From Dryomyza anilis (lineage: Eukaryota > Arthropoda > Insecta > Diptera > Dryomyzidae): 64,000 nucleotides of DNA. The notes under the pieces were generated by a model, which was not told the origin of the DNA, did no database searches, and saw nothing but the letters and a program-made list of their open reading frames with translations. Below are positions 58,381 through 64,000 of the stretch, one piece after another (within the stretch, counting starts at the first letter, position 1; each line of letters opens with the position of its first letter). The DNA lies in the NCBI GenBank assembly GCA_951804985.1, contig OX638134.1:79153679-79217678 (forward strand), read 5' to 3'. A program made the position numbers and the translations under genes.

Positions 58381-58844
58381 TTGCAATACTCTTTTTTTCA
58401 AAGTGTGTAGCTCAGAATTACTGCACTGGGTGTCAGCAACAATAGAAAAAATGAATGTGAAACAAAAAAATAGGAAATCTAAAAAAAACCGCTCTAAATA
58501 AGTGAGCCATGGGAAGAAGGTTGTCTGTGTTCTCACTTACTGGCGTGTCTGTCAGTCGGTCTGTGCACTTCGTTACACTTGCATTGTTTGGCAATTTTCA
58601 GCATCAGAGTTCATGGGATTTTTTTGTTTGTTTGTAAGGCTGCTGTTGCTGCTGCTGCTGCATCACAAGTGACTAAACATTTAGTAGTTTTTTTTCTAGA
58701 TGATTTTTTACAGTTTTTCAGTAACACTTTTTCAGCAACATGCTGCAGTTTTTACAATATACTTTTTGTAACGCATTTTATTACAGTCTTTAAATAGGTT
58801 TTTTTTGCAACCACATTAAATACTTAATAATGAAAATTTTTTAT
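58381..58844. other. Spacer, nothing recognised
   Basis: Includes CTGTCTGTGTTCTC/GTCTGTCAGTCGG words and a GCTGCTGTTGCTGCTGCTGC run near 58,640; no gene supported. Confidence 0.4.
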
Positions 58845-59400
58845 TTAGAGTCAAAACTATAATTTTGAATTCAATTTTGAGTGAAAAATTAATTTGAAAA
58901 AAAATTTAGTTTTGAGTGAAAAATATTAATTTATAGTCAAAATAAAATTTTTAATCAAAAATAATATTTTTGAGTGAAAAATTGAATTTAGAGTCAAAAA
59001 CTTAATTTTGAATGAAAAATAAATTTTTTGAGAATGTGTGAAAAAATGTATTTAGAGTGAAAAATTTAATTTTGAGTGAAAAAATGTATATTCAGTGAAA
59101 AAATTAATTCTGAGTGAAAAGTATAATTTTGAGTGAAAAATTTAATTTTGAGTGATATATATAATTTTGAGTGAAAAACTTAATTTTGAGTGAAAAATAT
59201 AATTTTGAGTCCAAAATTTGAATTTTGAGTAAATAAATTACATTTTGTGTGAAAAATTTAATTTTGAGTGAATTAAATTTTGAGTGAAAAATTTTTAAAT
59301 ATTATTTTGAATGATAAATATAATTTTGAGTACAAAATTTATAATTGAGTGAAAAATTTAATTTGGAGTGAAAAATTCATTTGTTTTGAATTGAAAAACT
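58845..59400 (-). repeat. 19-bp minisatellite block j (CACTCAAAA subfamily, minus orientation)
   Basis: Units TTTTGAGTGAAAAATTTAA, the closest match to block a in both variant and orientation. Confidence 0.85.
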
Positions 59401-61284
59401 AAAATTATCATGTATTTCCCGGTGACAACGAAATCGGCTACAATTCGTATGAATGTCGGATGAATATCGTGTGACTACAATTTGTTATTCATGTATCAAA
59501 CGAATCGTTGAGTGCTATCTATAAATCTTAATACTAATTAATATTAAACTCTTTATTTATGCAAAAAAATATTTTATTTATATTTTTTTAAACAGCAGCT
59601 TAAAAGCACTTTTAACTTTTCAGTTACACAAAACGATTGCAGATGTCAGCTGCCAACTTTTTTATTATATTTAAATTGTTAAATAAAACCAACAAAGAAA
59701 ACACTGTAGCGCAACGTTAAACACAACAAGGACAACGGCAACAAAACAATTAATATGTTGTAAAAAAAAACCGCAGAAAAGTTGTAAAAACGTCAACAAA
59801 GATAACAATAAAAATAAAAAAAATAAAAAGACAATTAACAGCATGTAGCCAATATCACTTCCAAACAATTAAATACTTCAGTCGCAAAATATGCAATGGA
59901 AAATCTCTGTCAGCACATTTTACACGTGCAATTTTACTGCAAGCATTTTAAAATTTAAACTTTTTCATAACTATAAAGCAACAATTAATCCGAATTGCAT
60001 TGATAGATTTATTTTAAACCACGCTTTTGGTAGTCAACATTTAAATTTTTTTGTTTGTTTAATTTTTTTTTATTCTTTTTTATTTTATTTTTAGTTTTTT
60101 TTTAATTTGATTGTTGCCTTTCAGTATTTTTCATTGTTTAAAATTAATAAAACTAATTCCGACTTTAAACCTAAATAAATAACAAATATAAAAATGTATA
60201 ATTATTTCAAAAAATGGAAAAGACATTTATGTAGTTATTTTGAGCAAGAAATAAACGTAATTCCAAAATAAAAACATAATTCTATCACTACTTGTACATA
60301 ATACTTTATATTTTTGCATACTGTATTCGTTTAAAAGTCAAAATATATTTATTCACTTAATGAAGGTTAAACAAACACATGCTATAATTTCTGCAATATG
60401 TAGAAAATGATCTATTAATACATTGTGTAGTAAAATCAAGACAAATTAATACAAATGTATTTAAAAACTAGAACAAATACATAAATGTAGTAAATTTTTA
60501 CAATATCAATTTGAGCCGTTTATTTCTGTAAAAAAACAGTTTATTTTCGACCAATTTTAAATAAAAGTTAACAAATAATACCAATTATTCTTCGAAAACG
60601 CAAATTTTACATTGTCAAAAAAAAAAAAATATTAAACAAGTTATTAATATCGAATATTTAATATTACAGAATATAATATAAAAAAAACTGAATTAATTAA
60701 ATTACTTGAAATAAAAATTATACGAAAAAAAACTTAATTTGATTCAAAGCAGTTATTAATTAAAAATTTAAAAATGCAAAAATAATTCTGTTTAAGTGGT
60801 AGCATAAAAAATTTAATTGACAATTTTCCCGACAGCATTTCAACAACTATCGAAATTAGACAATTCATTATTTTTAATTAAATTATATATAAATTTTAAA
60901 TTGTTTTTTTTTAGTATTTGTAAATATTATTTTTTCATCGCTTATTTCCTGCTTAAAATGCACTCATTAAAAATATTTGCATGATACATAGTAATTACAA
61001 TGCATTTGCTAAACAAATGAAAAACTTTGCTAATAAGGGCTTAAATAACAAGTGACAAAAAAAAAACTGACTGAACTTTTTCTGGAGTTATGCAAATGTT
61101 TTGGATGGTGTAAAAAGGAAAATAATAAAAAAAAGTAACGTTATTCAAACTATTACTACAACGTGCTATGCGATGACACAGTATTACGGTGAACAAACTT
61201 TTGGTTGCAAATGATATTTGTTGCCTGTAGTTTTTTTTTTATAGTTAGTTGATAAATGTTACACTTTTGTTTTTTTAGTACTAA
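59401..61284. other. AT-rich spacer, nothing recognised
   Basis: About 1.9 kb. I find no exon, terminal repeat or RNA gene. Confidence 0.5.
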
Positions 61285-62050
61285 AACTGTAGAAAAAGTA
61301 GTAGTAAAAGTTTTCTTGTTTCAATAGTTGAATGTACAGATATGTAATAGTTTTGCACTTTTTAACGTTTAGTTGGATGTGTTTTAATTATTTGCTGTAA
61401 CTAGTAGCGTAAATTGAAGTAGAAAAAAGTAGTAGTATAAAAGTAGTAGTAGAAATTTCGTAGTAGAAAAAAGTAGTATAAAAATAGTAGTAGAAATATC
61501 GTAGTAGAAAAGTAGTAGTAGAAAATAGTAGTAGACAAATTTTATCAGAAAAATAAAAAAAATAAATGTTATTCTCCTTTTTCAAATATAAAAAGTATTT
61601 GTATTATTTATGTGAAATAAAAAAATAAAACTGATAGTCGCTTTTTTAAACTTTTAGTTGAAGATGTTTTAATTATTAAAAAAGTGTTAGTGCTCTAAAA
61701 AAAACAAAAATAGTAGTAGAAAATGGTAATAGAAAAAATTTATTGGGAAATTCAATAGAAAAATAATGTCAAAAAAATATCAGCAAATAGTCAAAAAAAA
61801 AGAAGTAGAAAACAAGTAGTACATAATTTTTTAAAAAATGAAAAAGTAGAAAATAAAAAAAAGTAGCAGTAATGGTAAAAAAAGAGTAGCCGAAAAAAGT
61901 AGTGTAAATTAAAAGTAATAATTTACAGATATTTACTACACTACACTTAAAAAGGTAGCAGAAATAGATGTAGATAAATGTAGCAAAAATAGTAGAGGTA
62001 ATACCAGCTTAAATAGATGAGGTTATAGCAGAAGAAAGTTACCGAAAAAC
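61285..62050. repeat. (TAG/GTA)-rich microsatellite region
   Basis: AAAAGTAGTAGTAGAAATTTCGTAGTAG-like units of about 31 bp at 61,410-61,530, then looser GTAGAAAA words to 62,050. Open Tyr/Phe/Thr-rich frames on the minus strand are artefacts. Confidence 0.7.
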
Positions 62051-62264
62051 CATTAAAAAATTATAATAAAAGAGTAATTCGCAAAAAAAAGAAGTATTGA
62101 AAATAAGTGAAATAAATTTAGTTCTGTCAACGTTCGACTGATTTATTTGTTGCAAAATCACATATCAGTTGACACAACTAATAAATACAATTGACAGAGC
62201 CAAACAATCGGTGATTGTTCAGTTGTGGTAGCCAATTTAAGTACACGAAATCAGCCAATTTACA

Positions 62265-62354
62265 CGAAGTCAGCTGCACAACGATTCGTCGGCATTTTCC
62301 GATCTGTGCAGACCTCATCGGAAATTGCCGACAATCGTTGTAATCCGGACTTCG
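62265..62354. other. 90-nt imperfect hairpin
   Basis: The left arm contains CGAAGTC, then ACAACGATTCGTCGGC and ATTTTCCGAT. The right arm mirrors it with ATCGGAAATTGCCGAC, AATCGTTGT and GACTTCG. Arms are about 38 nt with few mismatches and the loop is about 13 nt (62304-62316). Size and shape fit a small-RNA precursor or a MITE remnant. It lies in a GC-richer stretch (62,210-62,460). Confidence 0.5.
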
Positions 62355-62499
62355 TTGGAGTGCTAGAGCTGCGCATAGAAATAGAACAGATGTAAACCAA
62401 ATAGGAAGCACTTTGCAGAATAGTACGTCTGTTGTTGAAGTATATTCAGGCATGAAAAAGCCAAACAGTAAGAAGAACAGGCTCTTAAAACAATTTTAA

Positions 62500-63030
62500 G
62501 AATCAAACAAATATCGGTTGCTACAACCTAATGTTATTACATTTAGTCATTATAACCAACTGTTGAGCCAACTAAAAATTGTAAATGTATTAAAAGTTTG
62601 TTTTGTCAATCAATGTTGCAGTTGTTTCAACTAATAGTTGGTTACGCTCCACAGTATTGTTTGCCACAAATGTTTTTCAGTGAATACAAACTACATTTGT
62701 TAGATGCAAAGGAATAAGCGTTGAAACAAATGCACGTCAAGCAGTTATTTTTTTGTGTGTAAAAGTAATAGAAGTGATGACTGAAAACGTAGTGAAAAAC
62801 ATAATAAAATAGTGAAAATGGTATTATAAATAGTATTTTTTAAACAAAGTACACAAAATAAATCCTCTTTTGGCATGAGGTTAACCGAACCAACGTTTAA
62901 TTGTTGCAACCGAAATAAATGTGTTGTACTTAAATTAAATATCAATTGGAAACAACCGCATGCTTACTGACTTTGAGGTTGCCACAACCTCATGCTCACT
63001 GAATAGGTGGTTGTCACAACTGAATTTGAA
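62500..63030. repeat. Cluster of GTTG/CAAC short inverted motifs
   Basis: GGTTGCTACAACC, CAACTAATAGTTGG, GAGGTTGCCACAACCTC and GTGGTTGTCACAAC are short palindromes packed into about 500 bp; CAGTTGACACAACTA at 62,166 is similar. Possibly fragments of one mobile-element family. Confidence 0.4.
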
Positions 63031-64000
63031 GGTTTTTGCAATTATTTCATCAAAGTTGAGTATTATAGCGTAAGGTTCTCTGTGTCCAATGCAGATAAAT
63101 CCATTCTTCTCATTGATTTCAATACCATTTTCGGTATAAGCGTCACAATTTTAACTAAAAATTGCTGTAATTTTCACTGCACTAAAATAATTGTAATATT
63201 GTATTTCTATGACTTTTTTCAAAATTTAAGTTAGGACTAACATTCGATATAATTAGGCTTATATACTTCGGAAATAGTAAGTTTCGGAGAATTAGTTATT
63301 TGAAGACCCTAGCTGATTTTTAAAGACGAATATTTTCCCCTAAGACATTATGACAGTTTTCTGACTTCTTTTACTGGTTATAACACCTTAACCGAATATG
63401 TTATGAGAAATCCATTAAAAATGGTTGTAAAACGGTAAATTACAAAAATACAGTGTTTAGTAAAAATCATCCAATCAAGGATGTTCCTTATAATCACTCC
63501 TTAGTCATTAAAAATGCACAATGAACCATTTCGCTACAAAATGAAGAACTATATTTGTTATACTTTGAAAACTTTCGGACCCAATAGCCAAAAAGGGCTG
63601 CTTTTATAGTATTCAAAAATATTGCTAAAATAATACAAATGGTACTTAATAAAGTAGCAAAAAATAGTACGAATGAAAAATAGTAGCGGTGTCGAAAAAA
63701 CGTAGTGAAAATGATATAATTACTAATAAACATTTAATGATATGCATAGTAGTAATAGATATAGTTACTGAAATAGACCTCAGTTGCGTTGTCGCTTATT
63801 CGAAACTTCTCGACCATTTTTTTTTGTTACCACTACCACCGTTACTCCATAGTTACAACCAAAAACTTTAAACTTGTCGCCATTTTGCGTGCGTTAAACT
63901 TTTCATGAGTAGGTTTGCATAGTTGGCTTTGCAAGTTCAAAAGTTGTTTTCATTAAAAAAATAAACTTCGTTTCAAATGTTTTTGAAAACTTTCAAACAA
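63031..64000. other. Right edge, nothing recognised
   Basis: Just under 1 kb of AT-rich sequence without a supported gene or repeat. Confidence 0.5.

Noticed and set aside
62178..62453. 91-codon minus-strand frame over the hairpin region.
   Set aside because: No recognisable domain; the open frame coincides with the GC-richer inverted repeat, which explains the lack of stops.

Overview
The window is strongly AT-rich, repeat-laden animal DNA from what looks like a brachyceran fly; the family is not resolved. The evidence is one multi-exon gene whose spliced product reads like the fly CAPA-peptide receptor, GT-AG introns, a DD41D (rosa-type) mariner, a LINE fragment ending in CCTAACC units as seen in fly R1-like elements, and TCTATATATA-type Helitrons.

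Left part (about 1-18,800): a single recognisable host gene on the minus strand. Seven coding exons (17960-18283, 11515-11665, 5063-5153, 4784-4983, 4536-4703, 4084-4155, 3631-3775) join in frame at canonical splice sites and encode 383 residues of a class A GPCR, from the N-terminus into TM7. The last exon(s), with NPxxY and the C-tail, lie beyond the left edge. The gene exceeds 14.6 kb because introns 1, 2 and 7 are filled with satellites and mobile elements: a T/G-rich tract, a TAACCTTTTA higher-order array, ATCGAT-rich repeats, a Helitron, a roughly 145-copy 8-bp array, a 1-kb TA-flanked element and two oppositely oriented blocks of a 19-bp minisatellite. One of those blocks stops about 25 bp from the exon 1 splice donor.

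Middle part (about 18,800-40,510): upstream flank with candidate promoter sequence, then a dense run of mobile elements. It holds an R1-like LINE 3' fragment with a 12-bp target duplication, the inverted partner of the intron 1 element, two tRNA-derived SINEs, a 5'-truncated and frameshifted LINE with a 25-A tail, two foldback elements, four more Helitron copies, a MITE, and a mariner with recognisable terminal inverted repeats but a broken transposase.

Right part (about 40,510-64,000): no gene I can recognise. The dominant feature is six more blocks of the 19-bp minisatellite, separated by AT-rich sequence with scattered GC-richer islets, a ~58-bp tandem repeat, TTTCAA-rich and TAG-rich simple repeats, and a 90-nt hairpin at 62,265.

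Across the window ten blocks of the 19-bp minisatellite total about 11 kb and fall into two sequence subfamilies (core CACTAAAAA versus CACTCAAAA) in both orientations. The non-autonomous Helitron family carries an expandable internal 15-bp minisatellite that creates false Val-Val-Ser-Phe-Ser reading frames. These two families are the main unexplained structures. All calls come from reading the sequence; no database search was run.
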